Shown in pieces: positions 44,424-56,700 of a stretch of DNA of 64,000 nt. Source of the stretch: Paraphoma chrysanthemicola (Eukaryota > Ascomycota > Dothideomycetes > Pleosporales > Phaeosphaeriaceae). How positions within the stretch are numbered: position 1 is the stretch's first letter; each line of letters starts with the position of its first letter. Under the pieces are notes generated by a model. It searched no databases, was not told the origin of the DNA, and worked only from the letters and a program-made list of their open reading frames with translations. The DNA lies in contig JAGMWG010000001.1 in assembly GCA_020744225.1 (NCBI GenBank), forward strand, positions 2,418,001 to 2,482,000. Direction: 5' to 3'. The translations under genes were made by a program, and so were the position numbers.

Positions 44424-45219
44424 CTACCCACTCCACACAGTCGGGCCAGGTGGCGGATAATCGCTCGGATTGGTCGTATACTTGCCCAGATCCACCAAGA
44501 TACCAGGGTCACTGCTCTTATACGCGCCTGGAAGAGCCACCAGTGGACCAGGCGTGCCATTTCCCACCCCTGTAATCTTGATCTGAGTGCAGCTTAGATA
44601 GAATTGCGCCTTATTTGCTTGCGAAGCCAAGTGGAGAGCGATGTGTTCGACACGTAGAAGGTAGTCGCCTTCAGGAGTTGCGGCGGGGATAGTAGCATTG
44701 ACGGTCTGGTACTCGTCTTGCAGATTTGTTAGTTTGTTGACAACAAAGGAGCACGATGCTTTATATACTTTGCCCTGGCCAAGTCATCTGCCTCTGCGCA
44801 TTGACAGTCGGCTTTGTCGTGCCGATCTTGAACCAGACCGCACCGCTTGCATCCCATGTCTTCACATCAGCACCAGCCGGTACTTTTGCGAGGTAGTACT
44901 GCGTTGGGCCCGGATGGTTGACCTGTTGCGTCGAGATGTAGTGAATAGAGGCGCCAGCAGGAACAACGATGACGTTGGCAGCATTTGAAGAAGAGTAGCA
45001 GCGAATATCTGCGACGGTGGGGTTTTCGACGCCCTGCTTCGAGTTGACGTTCTTGGTCTGGCGCGTTGCGGACCAGTCTTTCTCTTCTGCTTTGCCATTC
45101 ACGACAAGACGAGGGAAGGTGTCTAATGTCGTGAGCAGGAATTCGAATAAGTGACGCATTTACATACAGTGCGCTTGCACCGCTGCGGCAGCAAGCAATA
45201 GACTTGCGAGGAGCTGCAT
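44424..45219 (-). CDS. AA9 lytic polysaccharide monooxygenase
   Basis: Three minus-strand exons (45219-45168, 45122-44769, 44716-44424) encode 232 residues. The signal peptide MQLLASLLLAAAAVQA is followed directly by HYTFPRL, placing the copper-ligating histidine at the mature N-terminus. The second copper histidine lies in QQVNHPGPTQYYLAKVP. The axial tyrosine is in KAQFYLSCTQIKITG, after the family block GDYLLRVEHIALH. Two cysteine positions (IRCYSS, YLSC) suit the usual disulfide. Secreted AA9 enzymes cleave cellulose or related glucans oxidatively. There is no carbohydrate-binding module. The tyrosine codon after the catalytic His is split by intron 1. A TATA-like element lies 55-61 bases upstream. 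Confidence 0.93.
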
Positions 45220-45710
45220 TGTGAGGATAAGAGTACTATCCAGCTACCTCCAGTGTATCTTGCGGTTGCGTACTATATATGCACATCGTAGACCTGCTGC
45301 CCATACTTTATCACAAGTCTTGGAAATTTGGGTTCATATTGACCTCAAGAGATTGGGTCAGACTGCGACCCAATGAAGTTCGTGGGGACTATTACACTAT
45401 CGCGTAGTAGAAAGCCACTTCCAATCAGCAGTGGCGTGGGGCTAGGTTAATTGCCATCGTCATATACGGAACCTGCAGCTCCGCATTCGGTGTCCTTTAA
45501 GACAAGAGCATGACAAGGCTTGTGTTTTGGACCTAGTGTGTGGCTCCGAACGCTCACATCAGCACATCGACACCTGCAAGTAGAACCACGCACAATCTGG
45601 AACAAAGATGTGGACAAGTTGTATTCCCTTCTCATGCCGTTTATGAAAATGTGTACTTTCAGCAATCGAAAGAACAATGCGTTGAAGTCGTAGCAATATT
45701 CCGAGAGGCT
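45220..45710. other. Intergenic: AA9 promoter and MFS 3' flank
   Basis: 491 bases between two minus-strand genes. TATATAT at 45274-45280 fits the AA9 TATA box. Nothing else is recognised. Confidence 0.5.
45274..45280 (-). promoter_or_regulatory. TATA box of the AA9 gene
   Basis: ATATATA on the minus strand, 55-61 bases upstream of the AA9 ATG at 45219. Confidence 0.5.
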
Positions 45711-47467
45711 CTAGTGGATATAACGAAACTCAGGATGCCTGTATCCGAGTTCCCTGATCTGAGCTTCGCTGAGACCATTCAGGCGGTGGTCGCGCTTGCC
45801 CAGATCGCGCTGCTTATTCTCCCATTTGCAGTAGAAGATGCACCCAGTTGCAAGGAACAAAACGCAGATTTGTCCGCAGAGATTGATGGTATGGCCAGTG
45901 GGATACTTCGGCGCATCTTTGCTGGTATAAGTCCTACATCGCGTTAGCTGATACTGTGCGTTTCCGCGATCAGTTCTGTCGACTCACCACGTAGCCAAAA
46001 TGCCACCTGCCGTTCCGAGAGTAACAACGTATGCGGTTGATACAGAGCGGATCGCTGGTCCAGCTGCGTTGTTTGCAGCCCATGACAGGAAACCAGGACC
46101 ACCTGGGAATGCACCGATTGTGATGAGGAATATGCCACCATATCGGACATCGGGATTCGTTGCCCATCGCATGATTGAGAAGCCAGCAATCGCAGGTAGC
46201 GTGAAGACGGCGAGGTAGATCCCGCGGCGATTGGTCTTATCCGACACAAAGGCTACACCAATAGCGATCAGGCAAGCACAGACGTAAGGAGGTACGGAGT
46301 ACAGTTGTGCTTTCGTGGCCGTCCAGCCGAGGTCGTTCAGAATCGTTGGCATGAAGAGAGAGATTCCTTGGACGGTGATGTTGATCATGAAAAAGCCCAG
46401 AGCGCAGAAGTAATTTGTGATGTTCAGCACGGATCGCTTGACGTGGCGGGCTTCAACCTTTTCGTTCTCGAGAGCCCCAGTCTTTGAGACCAGGCGGTTG
46501 TGGGCAATCATGCGCTCGCGCTCATTGAGGAACCAGCACTCCTCAGGGCTCCTGGGCATAAGGAACGGTGCGCCGAAGCCGACCAACATTGTAAAGAGAC
46601 CCTCAAAGAAGAAAATGTTGCGCCACGTATCGATGCGCATGGAAGCAATGCCCCACGGTGGGATACGAGACAGACTGCGCGCTTATCAGTATCCTAGGGG
46701 TCGTCTAGGTGCAGTGAAGCTTACCCAGTGGCAAGCAGACCGCCGAATGCGCCAGCCATCGAGGCTGCCGAAACGTAAATTCCGACACGGAAGAGAAGCT
46801 CGTTGCGCTTGTAAAAACATGTTATGAAAAAGGCTAGACCCCTGAGCCTTCGTTAGTCATTGTACTCGAATTATACGATGCACACTTACGGCATAACTCC
46901 ACCCTCGAACACACCGAGCATCGCTCTGGCCGCGAGCAGACCCTCAAAGCTGGTCACAAATGCTGTGCACAACGAGACCAACCCGAAGCCTACAACAAGT
47001 AGCGGAAGGTAGTACTTGGGGCCCAACCACTTCAGGATGATGTTACTAGGAACCTCAACGAACATGTATACAATGTAGAAGATAGAGGTGACCCAATTGA
47101 ATCGGTATCCGACGAGGTTCAATTCCTTCCCCATTCCTTGGATGCGTGCGTTTCCGACATTTGCACTATGACTATCTTAGTGCCTGTGCGAGCGCTTTCA
47201 ACAACTCAACATACCGGTCTAGGAAGCACAGCAGGTATAAGAAGGTCGTAAGAGGCACGATGACGCGGTCTAATTTGCGGCGCACAGCGGTTTCTTCCTC
47301 TTCAGTCCAGGTAAATTCTTCTGTGGATCGATCGCTGCTATTGGCTTGTTCGACTACACATCTTTATTAACATAAGCAGTCGGACGAGGTGCCAGGGACA
47401 TACACAGAACATTATCTCCCTTCTCCAACGCCACAGGATTTCTGTCGTGGCTAATTCCGGTCGCCAT
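45711..47467 (-). CDS. MFS transporter, anion:cation symporter (Dal5/Tna1-like) group
   Basis: Six minus-strand exons (47467-47404, 47353-47215, 47165-46890, 46841-46725, 46674-45988, 45933-45711) join in phase to 501 residues. The N-terminal cytosolic part ends with EEETAVRRKLDRVIVPLTTF. TM1 and the loop LCFLDRANVGNARIQG are diagnostic for fungal allantoate/nicotinate-type permeases. Twelve membrane segments are visible, including SIFYIVYMFVEVPSNIIL, ARAMLGVFEGGVMPG and NIFFFEGLFTMLVGFGAPFLMPRSPEE. The cytosolic tail ends in LGYRHPEFRYIH, again family-typical. It imports small organic anions such as vitamins, ureides or phthalate-like acids with protons. The substrate is unknown. Confidence 0.92.
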
Positions 47468-49146
47468 TGTGCCAGGCTATCAGATGGTAACTGCGAGAAG
47501 AGCAAGAGTCAAACAAGCGAATTCTCTGTGTATGTTGAGTTGTGGCCCCACACGTTCCTTTCCGAAATCTGGGGGATTTGAATCTGGGGAAGGGCGCAGC
47601 CTGTAGGTATAAGAATGAAGGAGATCCGTTACGAATTGCCCTCACAACACAACCAAGCGTAATTGGGGCGTGTTTGACGTCTGGAAGGAAGAATCGGCAG
47701 TTGCATCAAAGCCACAACAGGACTGAATCCGGGCCGTGGGCATTTTAAGAACGAGCTCCACCAGGATCTATGCTTGTTCGAGTTGGTGGATTGATTGCTG
47801 GGGAGCAGAAAATTTGACGAGTCCACATAGCACCCCTAGCCAACGGCGCTTCCCTCCAACGACGCTCTCTTTGGTTGGGCATGTTGCGGGGCCGCTCTTG
47901 GCTGCCATGGGTCTACTCTGGAGAGCGCACGGGTGGCAAGGCGGATGATGGGCACGTCGTGGTCATGTCTGAGCGCCATCTCTTGGCGGGCGGGACAACA
48001 GCCTCTGGCGTCCCGCGGCAAGTAATGAGTCGTCGGCAGTTGCGTATGCGCATCGCACAACCATCGACGCTGACCTCGAAGAGCATGTCTCAACATTTGA
48101 TGCTTGGGATAGGCGAGAGAATGTGTTGGTAGCCTCGGGCGTTGCGTTGCGGTCAGATGGGGGCATGTGGGACTTTACCCACAGGCTCTTTGCCAACCTG
48201 CAAATGAAGTATGCATCGTCAGGGCCATCCAGCTGGATTCATATCGCATGCATGGGGGTCGTTCGCACGTCTGCAAGCATGGATGAGAGAAACGCCGTTG
48301 ATTTGACGTGAAGCGCATGCTCGGTGCGACTCGTGCGGTAACTTCGCCCATACCGACATGGGTCGGACAGTGCACCAAAACATGGCTCGCCAGCGCGTAT
48401 GCTATGCAGATCTCACTCAAACGGCCAGATTGCAGTCATGGAATGGTATAGCTGGGCGGTATGCTTTGATGATTGCAGCACAGAAGAAACTCGGAAATGC
48501 CAAACCGACGAATGGACGAAGGCTCATTTTCCCAACCATGAACCTCAACAAACCCTATCGGCAACATCATCCAAGACAGGTATGCACCGTCTTGCGCCGC
48601 ACTGAAATGTGCCACTACGTTTCAAGACACATAGACATCTATGAGCAAGACTTCGGCAGTACTATGTCATACATTCACCTGGACAGTGCTTCATTATCAT
48701 TTTCGGCTCTTGACGTCCCAGCCGCAGCTTGATTCACACCTCCCTTGGCTTTTTACTAAACATAATGTACTCTTTTTCTAGTCCCATCCGACATTGGGCC
48801 GATTGACGGACACCTTCCGAGCGTGCACGCCAATTCTGTGGTCAAATGCCTCAGAACTGCTTTTGAAGGCTGTTCCGTTCGGTTTCCGGTTCCGATGACT
48901 ACTTTACCGACTTCTGTGGCTTGCGTTCAAGAAGGTTTTGTGACGAGCGGTAGTTGATCTGCACTTCTGAGTCCTTGGCTACGGTAACACCGAACGGCTC
49001 TTCGTCGCTTCAGACGTCGGTGCGTTGAAGGATCACAGCCCGTGCTCGACATTGAGTGTTGGACAACTGAACTCGCTACCGCATACATCTCCCGACATAT
49101 CGTCTCCAACTACGTAGAGATGGTCGTGCATATCCGAGTGATCCGG
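47468..49146. other. 1.7 kb intergenic region
   Basis: Lies between the MFS start and the stop of the next minus-strand gene. No gene is supported; open frames are short and featureless. Confidence 0.5.
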
Positions 49147-49971
49147 TTATGCTGGTACTGCGACCAGCTCCACACCAGCTCGAGCTTGTGAGGCAAGTCC
49201 CAGCTCCGGGTCTGCACCATCCCCAATCTCTTCGTCCATTCTATCGCCACCACGGTCTTTTCCTATACTTCTGTCCTGTTCACCTTCTTCAACAACTATC
49301 GATATGTTCTCAGAGACTGGGGGCGAAAATTCAGGTGATCCACGAAGCCCTAGCTTTGCGATCGACAGCGTCTCTTTCAGGCTCTCTACCCGGTCCTGAA
49401 GTATTTTCACTCGGTGCTCCTCTGCAGCGAAACTGTCTTGTAGCTTCTTGATATCATTGTCTCGCCTCGTCGTCTCCTGCTGCCGGCATTCCATGCAACT
49501 CTCCCCAATACCCGCTCTCAGCCTAGGCTGGAACCGACACTCGTCTGGCTCATCATCATTCGGACACCAATGCTTCGTCGTAGTGTGTTGGCATGCGAAT
49601 GTGAACTTGATTTCAGTACACATAGCTAGCGGCATCGGGGTGCGCTCGGTCGCTTCTCTGAGTGCGCATTCGAGTTCTTCAATGCGACTGTAACCTTCCT
49701 TTCGGGCCTGTTCTGCATGGAAGTATCTGTGCTCTGCAGCGCCAACATCCCTCAAAACTGCATCGAGGAGGCTCTGAATTGTCTGGGCACTCTGTACTGC
49801 AAGGTCCCGCTCCCTGCTGATTCTCGCAGTCTCGTCTCGATCGCATACTCGACACCTCCGTGCTTTAGCCTTGGTGTACTTCTCGATCGACTTGCATTTC
49901 TTGCTTTTACATGGGAAGTTGCTCACAATTTTGTGTCCGCAATCGTAGCGTATGGCAAGATCGATGCACAT
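49147..49971 (-). CDS. Protein with duplicated Cys/His motif and coiled coils, function unknown
   Basis: Not recognised beyond a fungal pattern. The first ATG on the minus strand is at 49971, giving 274 residues. Two similar units each begin with MC followed by a C-x-H stretch: residues 1-45 (MCIDLAIRYDCGHKI, PCKSKKCKS, CRVCDRDE) and about 115-165 (MCTEIKFTFACQHTT, CPNDDEPDECR, CMECRQQE). Each has a Cys-x-His and three or four further cysteines, so each probably binds zinc. A charged coiled coil follows each unit. The last 60 residues are acidic, then Ala/Gly-rich. There is no signal peptide or membrane segment, and a single exon fits. Confidence 0.75.
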   Translation of the reverse strand: MCIDLAIRYDCGHKIVSNFPCKSKKCKSIEKYTKAKARRCRVCDRDETARISRERDLAVQSAQTIQSLLDAVLRDVGAAEHRYFHAEQARKEGYSRIEELECALREATERTPMPLAMCTEIKFTFACQHTTTKHWCPNDDEPDECRFQPRLRAGIGESCMECRQQETTRRDNDIKKLQDSFAAEEHRVKILQDRVESLKETLSIAKLGLRGSPEFSPPVSENISIVVEEGEQDRSIGKDRGGDRMDEEIGDGADPELGLASQARAGVELVAVPA

Positions 49972-50597
49972 CACGACAATCCGTGGCTACTAGGGTCCTG
50001 AAGCTGATGCATGATAACCCGTGTAGCAGGAAGTCATACCAACCGACAGTGACGAAAATTTGCCGTTGGGTATCGTGTTTGCGTTGTTTCTTGTCATGGC
50101 AGGTAATGTCAACAAAAGTGACACACTGCATGTCTTGAAGCTTCGGAGGTCAATTCGATACCTTTGAGCATTTTGAAGATACACAGCAAGTATTCAGTGC
50201 GTAACTGCAAGCAGTTCGCGCAAGATCGTGTTTTGCCTCATCTGTCACGTATTGCTAGGTGGCGTGCTGCCGTCATCTCCCGAAGAAGCGCAGCGTGCGA
50301 TGTGAATGCTACAAACACAGCAGCCCTTCAACAGCACATGGATATTCCGCGTGGCGTACATGTGCACGAGAACATGTAGTGGGAGTTTGAATGAGCCCAA
50401 AGGACTGGGATTGTAGATATGCTAATGTCTTTCTATGAATTGTGTTAGATACGCGCCTGCCAACGCCATAGCTCTGCAAATATCATGGAGCCAAACGTAG
50501 GCTCATATGCCATCCAAACGCCTGGAGAGAAGAGTACGATGCACAGCCCATCTTTTCCACTGCCTGAGAGTGCAGTGCGCGTGCGGAATGGTTGCGT
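49972..50597. other. Intergenic: promoter of Cys-motif gene and SDS23 3' flank
   Basis: 626 bases between two minus-strand genes. No gene is supported. Confidence 0.5.
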
Positions 50598-52366
50598 TTA
50601 CGCTCCCGGACGTCCTCGAGGGACGCCAAGTCCTTGCACATTCTTCTCTCGTTCGCTTACACTACTCCGTCTTCCGGCGATACCAGATACACTCTCGCTT
50701 CGTGAGCTATCTATGCTGCGCCGCATGCTGCTAGAGCTGCTTCTCCTCCGCGCACGTCGTGCCTGGTCGGGATCATGCGGGTGCAATCCGCTGGCGCGTG
50801 CGAAGAGGTTCAGAATGTCCGTGAGGCTGATCACGCCGTTGATTCTACCAGACAGTGTCGCCCCAGTAATCGCCGATGCCGAGATGGCGGGCGCAACCGC
50901 CCCAGTGCTGGCTAGATGTGTAGGTGCTGTGGAGTTGACAGCAGTGGGTCCGGTTGTCATTTGAGGAAGGGGTGTAATGGGTGAAGGGGGAACCAGAGCA
51001 GCGGGTGTGAGCGCAGGGGTCGATGGACCTGATGACGATGGCGAGGGACTATCGACAACCCACATGCGGTGGGAGCGCGTTGCCACCAGCTTTGCAACGG
51101 TATGTGCGAGCGTACTGAAAGGGTTGACATGAAAGACGGGAAAAGAATCTTTGCCATCGTTCATGCCACGCTCCGAGAGGATGACGGAGATGAAGTGGAT
51201 GCACGAGGAACGGAGGAGGGGTAGGGAGGTCGACTTGGTAAGGAGCTGTGCGACGATCAGTTGTTGTAGGTATGGAAGAATATGCGAAGTGCTTACCCGA
51301 ACATCGACGTGTGAAATGTTTCCAATGACATTGTTCTGAGAATCTAGGACGGGCAGTGAAGACACGCCTTCATTGTTCATGAGCTCGAGAGCGGCTGCAA
51401 GGGGCTTGTCGCCGCTGCATCCAAGTTAGCATAGGACAACTCTCTCTCGACATTGACCACATACTTGATGGCGAGCACGGTTTTGGACCCAATGTTGAGA
51501 TCCTTGATGAGGTGCGGATAGAGCTGATCGACGTCTGGGAAGCTCTGCCTGTTCTCCCAGAAGAACTTGACCAGCCTCAACTGCGTGAGGATGCCGATGA
51601 CGTCCGAGGTGCCTTCTTTTGCGACCAGCACTCTGTGTACCCCGCTGCCGAAGACTTCCATGGCCTTGGTCAGGTCTGCTGTTTCGGACAGGGTGATCAG
51701 AGGTTCTTTCTTGTTGCCCACTTCCTTGACGTCTCGCAGCGGGATTGGCTTGCCTTCGCGCCCCTTCTTGGCGAGCTCGTCGAAAGAGGCCACGTCTTCC
51801 TCGTCGGGGTGTGCGAGGCCGACTACGAGCAGGAGGTATGCGTTGAGGTCGCTGTAGTCGAAGGTTCCGGTCGCGCGCAGAGTGTCCTTGGTGTCCCGCA
51901 GGAGGACGACATTGGGAGCGCCGTGTTGGACGAGTATCTGCACACATCAGCTGGGGGGACCGTGATGTTTGTCGACAGAGGTACTCACGCTCGTGGCATC
52001 TTCGACACTAGTGTCGTACTCGACAAAGCGCACGAGGCCTGGCTCGACAATCTCGCCCAGCCGGATGCTTTTCCAATCGCGTCCCTGGAACCTGGGGTCG
52101 CCGGCCTTGGAAGGCGGGTTGTTCAGGAGGTCCTGCAGAGCATGCTGCGAGAGGGAGGGCTGTCGAGAGGCCCGAGGCGACGCTGGAGCTCCTCGCATCT
52201 GCTCTGCGAAGCTGCCGCGGTGCGAGCGAGGATCGGGACTGGTCGCCATCTTCAGCGCGGCGGGCGGCGGCGAGCGGCCCAGGGAAGCTGTAGAGCTGCT
52301 GAGCGACTGCAGCGGGGAGGGTATGCTGCTGCCCTCCCTCTTGCCTGCGTCCCCGTGGTCGGACAT
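50598..52366 (-). CDS. SDS23: Sds23/Moc1-family CBS-domain regulator
   Basis: Four minus-strand exons (52366-51989, 51937-51465, 51414-51297, 51245-50598) encode 538 residues. The first 90 residues are Ser/Pro-rich. Four CBS motifs follow as two pairs: the first contains ILVQHGAPNVVLLRD and FDYSDLNAYLLLVVGLA; the second has GVHRVLVAKEGTSDVIGILTQ; the third NNEGVSSLPVLDSQNNVIGNIS; and the fourth begins at VNPFSTLAHTVAKL and ends in GRINGVISLTDILNLF. The fourth is interrupted by a Pro/Ser/Thr-rich insert of about 70 residues after MWVVD. The C-terminus is Arg/Ser-rich with likely phosphosites. Sds23 proteins bind and inhibit PP2A and PP6-type phosphatases and respond to nutrient stress in fission yeast. 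Confidence 0.93.
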
Positions 52367-52897
52367 GGTGCGAGTGCGGGGTGTTGCGGGCAGGCTCGCG
52401 CGTGGGTCGTGGCTACGGGGTGCGTTGAGCGATGACGAAGGCGTAATTGAATGGGGCGGTAGGCAATGAGTCTTCTGCAGACAGTAGCAAGTCACGCAGT
52501 CGCAGTGGTCTTGTCACGCACAGGCAGCGGTGGTATGAGGTGTGGAGAGTCGCGCGAGCCCAGGCCGTGTCCCAATTCAGGCGGGAGCTATGCTCATTCG
52601 CCGCATTGCAGGGCCGACAGAGAGCCCGTTACTATCAGCGGCATCGACGCTCACGGCGCAAGGATGGGCCACACAGCTTCGCGGGGAAGCTCATAGGGCA
52701 GTCTGATGCTTGTTCACGGCGAGCCTCGCGCAGCCTAACATTGACATCATGGCTCATGGACACATTGAAACGCCACCCGCCAATCGCTTACCCCGCCGCT
52801 AGCGTGTTTGGCATGTGAAACGTCTTTCTAGTTGACTTGAGCACTAGGAAGAGTGGAAGGCCTGTTCGAGCTGTCGGCTCCGTTGTCGTGAGGGAGG
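52367..52897. other. Intergenic between tandem SDS23 and the 271-aa gene
   Basis: 531 bases holding the SDS23 promoter and leader and the upstream gene's 3' end. No gene is supported. Confidence 0.5.
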
Positions 52898-53780
52898 CTA
52901 CAGTCTGTACTCGACGACCACCTTGACGCTCTCCACCACGCACTGCCATCCTGGCCACTGACATGGTCAGCTCGCTCTCAACGTACCATGCACACAAGCG
53001 TGTACGCCATGTACGGACACGTACCTTTGCCCTAGCCCACACCAGGATGCGATCTCCCTCCTTCAGCTCGTCGAGGAATCCCTCGCCCTTCCCTGCACCC
53101 TCGTTACCTTCGCTCCCATCGTCGGCCCAAACGACATGATACTCGGCGCGACCTGCAGCAACTCGATTCCCCTGAACATACCACGCCCAGTCACCTTCCC
53201 CGTCTTGCGGGCCTTGTTTCGCTGATTCGGGCCTCTTGACCAGAGTCCAGCCTTGGCCAGCGACGCCGTCCTGGAAGTCTGAAGGATCTCCCATGGATGC
53301 GTTGGCGAAGCGAGGAGCCGGTGATTGTGTGTGGCTGGGATAAACTTTGCGTAAGATGGAGGCCTCGATCCAAGAAGACGTGTGAAATGTGCCCTGGGTG
53401 TCTTCAGAAGTCCAGCCTTGATCGCGGGACACGATGCTAAATTCCAGCGATTTGATCTTTGGGACTTCGCCAGCTCTGCAAGCTGGGTCTGCTGTGGAAT
53501 TATTGAACAAGTCAATGTCTAGACACAGGGCGGCGTGACCTGCCCGTGGACCATGGTGAACGGTTGCGATTTTGGGCCTCTCCGGAGCACTGGAAAACTC
53601 ATGCCGAAGCTGATACTGTGCGAAGTCGAGGATGGAAAGGACAAGCTCAGTGGGAAGCTTGAGAGTCTGGAGTATGGCGCGAGCGTCACAAATGTCTTCG
53701 TAACTTGGTGTGAACACAGTCTGTGGTGCTTGATCGTGGAACCAGCCGAAAAGACTGCCGACCGTGCTGAAGAAACTCAT
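52898..53780 (-). CDS. W-rich protein with F-box-like N-terminus, function unknown
   Basis: Two minus-strand exons (53780-53025, 52957-52898), 271 residues. The 67-nt intron has GTACGT, a CTGAC branch and a GTCAG acceptor. Joining gives WARAK-WPGWQCVVESVKVVVEYRL, a sensible ending, whereas the unspliced frame runs on into unrelated sequence. Residues 38-60 (LKLPTELVLSILDFAQY) resemble the first helices of an F-box. The remainder has two tryptophan-bearing segments (FSIVSRDQGWTSEDTQGTFHT with SSWIEASI, and GDWAWYVQGNRVA). I associate this pattern with fungal proteins of unknown function but cannot name a family. Confidence 0.75.
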
Positions 53781-56700
53781 TCAAAAGTAAAAAGGTGATA
53801 TAACTTGTGCTGTTGTAAAGGGCCGCGGTTCACATTGCAACAGGTGGAGCGAGCCTCATCGTAGGTGCGGGAACGGTGGGGCTGAGGCATGACGTTGTCT
53901 CGCTAACACATGTGCAGGGATCTCTGATCGAGCACAGTCGCCAGCAACCACTCAATCAAGCCGTGTGAATTTGGGGCTCTACCAAAATTTCTGGCCGAAT
54001 TTGTGTCTATCTGAACGGTGGTGGACAACAACCGGTTTTTCTTTAACGTTTAGACCCGTCGGCTCCCTGCTCTAATCAAGGCCTGTCATTGGAACCGTCG
54101 ATCCCGACCCGGTCCAAAGACAACAACTAGACAACGTAGTGATCACAAGGACTTGTGTTCATGCCGGAGGGCAAACACGTCAAATTCATGCTACAGATTG
54201 GGCAGAGCTGAAAGCTGCCGCTTAGATACTTGGCTAGATTGAGAACTTTGCGACAGTAAAGGTATCACCTGATTATGCTGCACAATCCTCGCTTGTTAAC
54301 GGCAGCACGAAGTAACCGGCTTGCAGAAAGGATCTTGGAACTGAGATAGGTGTTGAGCATAGAAAAGTACGTCGTCACCAGCTTGACTCGGGCAGTTACG
54401 ATCTGGCGCTGGAACTTAATCAAGCTGGCACCACTGCGTTCCAAGGCTCGACCTCTGATCCTCGGAAATCATCAAGTGCTGCATTGTTGAACGCCAATCT
54501 CACACAGTGCGGTATCAAGCTTGTATGTAGCGTTGTCCGTTGGACGCCTGGCCGTCAGAAAAAGAAACCCTTTCGGAAGAACCGTCAATGATCAAACATA
54601 AGAACGAGAAATTATAGGTTCAGTGTAGCTTTGTCTATAGCAAGTCTAGCCTACTATGGGGACATTTTACCGACCAATTAGAAGATTTCCCAGCTGCTAC
54701 GTGGGCTAGACTTTTGTGTATGACAGATTTTGACACTCTCGAGACATGAGAGGTTAAGCATGAGAACCGGCGGTATTGATGCGAGCTGTCGGACAGACCG
54801 CGGGTAAAGAGGTTTCGAGATCGACATGGGCCGATTTCCAGCTTGCGCAATGTTGAATGTGCTTCGTCATTCAAGACAATCGCTAATTGAAAGTGAAGTA
54901 TGACGACCACAAATCTACGCATCGAATCTGGTATCAGACCTTCTGGAAAGACGAATTCGCAGTTACTCTACCGCTGTCACAGATCAAGTACATCGTATTA
55001 CCGGCTTGAGCGAAAGTTTCCAGGTACGAACGATGGAACAGAGCGTAGCGGGTCGGTCTATATGCGCCAACCAGCGTGTGCGGAGACAACAAAGTTTCGC
55101 CTATCGAGCCCCGAGCTGTGCTTCCAGGTTCATGGAGGTTGTATGATCGTCAATAACGGTTTTCCTCCCGGGTTTAGAAGGTGGTGGTCGCAAGGCGAAA
55201 CAAAAGTTCACACGCCATGCAACTTTGGCACATATACGAGGAGATCGACTGCACCGTGACCTGTGAGTGGCGAAGTGTGACATAGTATTGTACCCAGACG
55301 GCTGACTCTTTTAGGCTTACTGTTGGGTAGTAAGAGAGAGTACGCTAAGTGGCTTGGAGAACTTGAAGACCTTTCGAATGCTGGTGCATGAGTTTTGTTG
55401 CCCGCGAGTAAGTCTGACACGAGAGGTCCTCCTGGAAATTGTTCCAAACAGAAATCTTGCAGGGGTGGTAACACACTTTCCGACCATGGGTAAATGCACG
55501 GAGAATATCCATGTGGGGCATGAATGGCACGGCGTCTGTTCAGCGACTTATTTGTATGGCGCTGGTGTTGATACTGTTACAACGTGGCGGGAGAAATTGA
55601 CGATTTTGCTCTAGGTTGAGTTAGCTATTGAAGATGCTCCGCAGTCATCGCGTGTGAGCTGTGCACTAAGAAGAGAAGGTAGGCTGATAGCGAGTGTGGT
55701 ACTCGTCGAGGGAAGCGGGTCCGCGGAAGGATTATCCTTGTAGCATTAGGCGAACGCACCCGCGAGTTTCGTGTAGCGGCGGTACTTCAAGGCTGTTGGA
55801 ATTCGTCTCCCGCCTCTGGTAGCTTCAGTCATGGCAATGGGCAGTGATGCTGGCGTGAGATGCCATGATGCGACCAGCTTATTGCAGGACAAGGGAGACC
55901 GTCCAACACTCGCGTGTTCGTCGATAGGTGCGGAGGCAGAGGTCACGCTAAGATGTCTTACAGACGGCGCTGTTTCAGCGGCGCGAGCTGCATTCCGCGC
56001 ACAGAAAGCCATAACGTGGGTTCGCAGATGTGGATGGCGGTGCTTCAGTCGGCTTTCGCATCCCTTTGAGCCGCTGGTCGATATATCAATTCGCACGGAA
56101 TCGGTTCTGCCGAGCGATTCGGCCAATCGCGTCGCTGCCGCCAGCGCGTTCGTCTCTACCAGCATGTAAAGTCCCCGCGAGCAGCGCTGTCCATAGTCCG
56201 ACGTGTTAAGGCGGCAAGGGCGTTGCGTGGGTCCGCATTGGTGGAGAGGTGTCCGATCGGGAACAAAATCAGGGGCGGCGTGCGACCAGCAGTCGAGCTC
56301 GAGTGCTTGGCGAGGCAGGAGCGACTGGGTTCACAGCAACGGCTGCTTCCCAAAGAGCAATTGACTCGTGGTGCCTGCTAGGTCACTGATTGCGCAACAA
56401 ATGGGCACGAGCGGGCGGCCACAACTCTGGCGAAGACATCCATAGCAATTCGTCCAGCGTTCTTTGGCTTCGCCCTGTACCCCTCGCCCGCATCCTCAGC
56501 TTTCTCACGCACATTCCGACCTGCATTTGATCTGCAGTGCCATCCACTAGTGCCACGCGTGGCTGACTTTGGCTTTGGCTATCCATCTTACACTGAGCGT
56601 AGGAGACTGTGCCCCTGAGAAGACAAGAGAGGAAACACCGTTCATACCGCCGTTTCTTGCGCGTATCATGCGCCTGCCTTAGTCCTGTTCCACTATCGCG

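Noticed and set aside
45540..45947. 135-codon plus-strand open frame with a plausible-looking sequence
   Set aside because: It is antisense to the last exon of the MFS transporter, whose minus-strand translation ends in the family-typical RHPEFRYI block. It also lacks an ATG at its start.
55746..56169. Overlapping sense and antisense open frames of 112-139 codons
   Set aside because: They mirror each other and show no domain or conserved start; there is no reason to prefer either.
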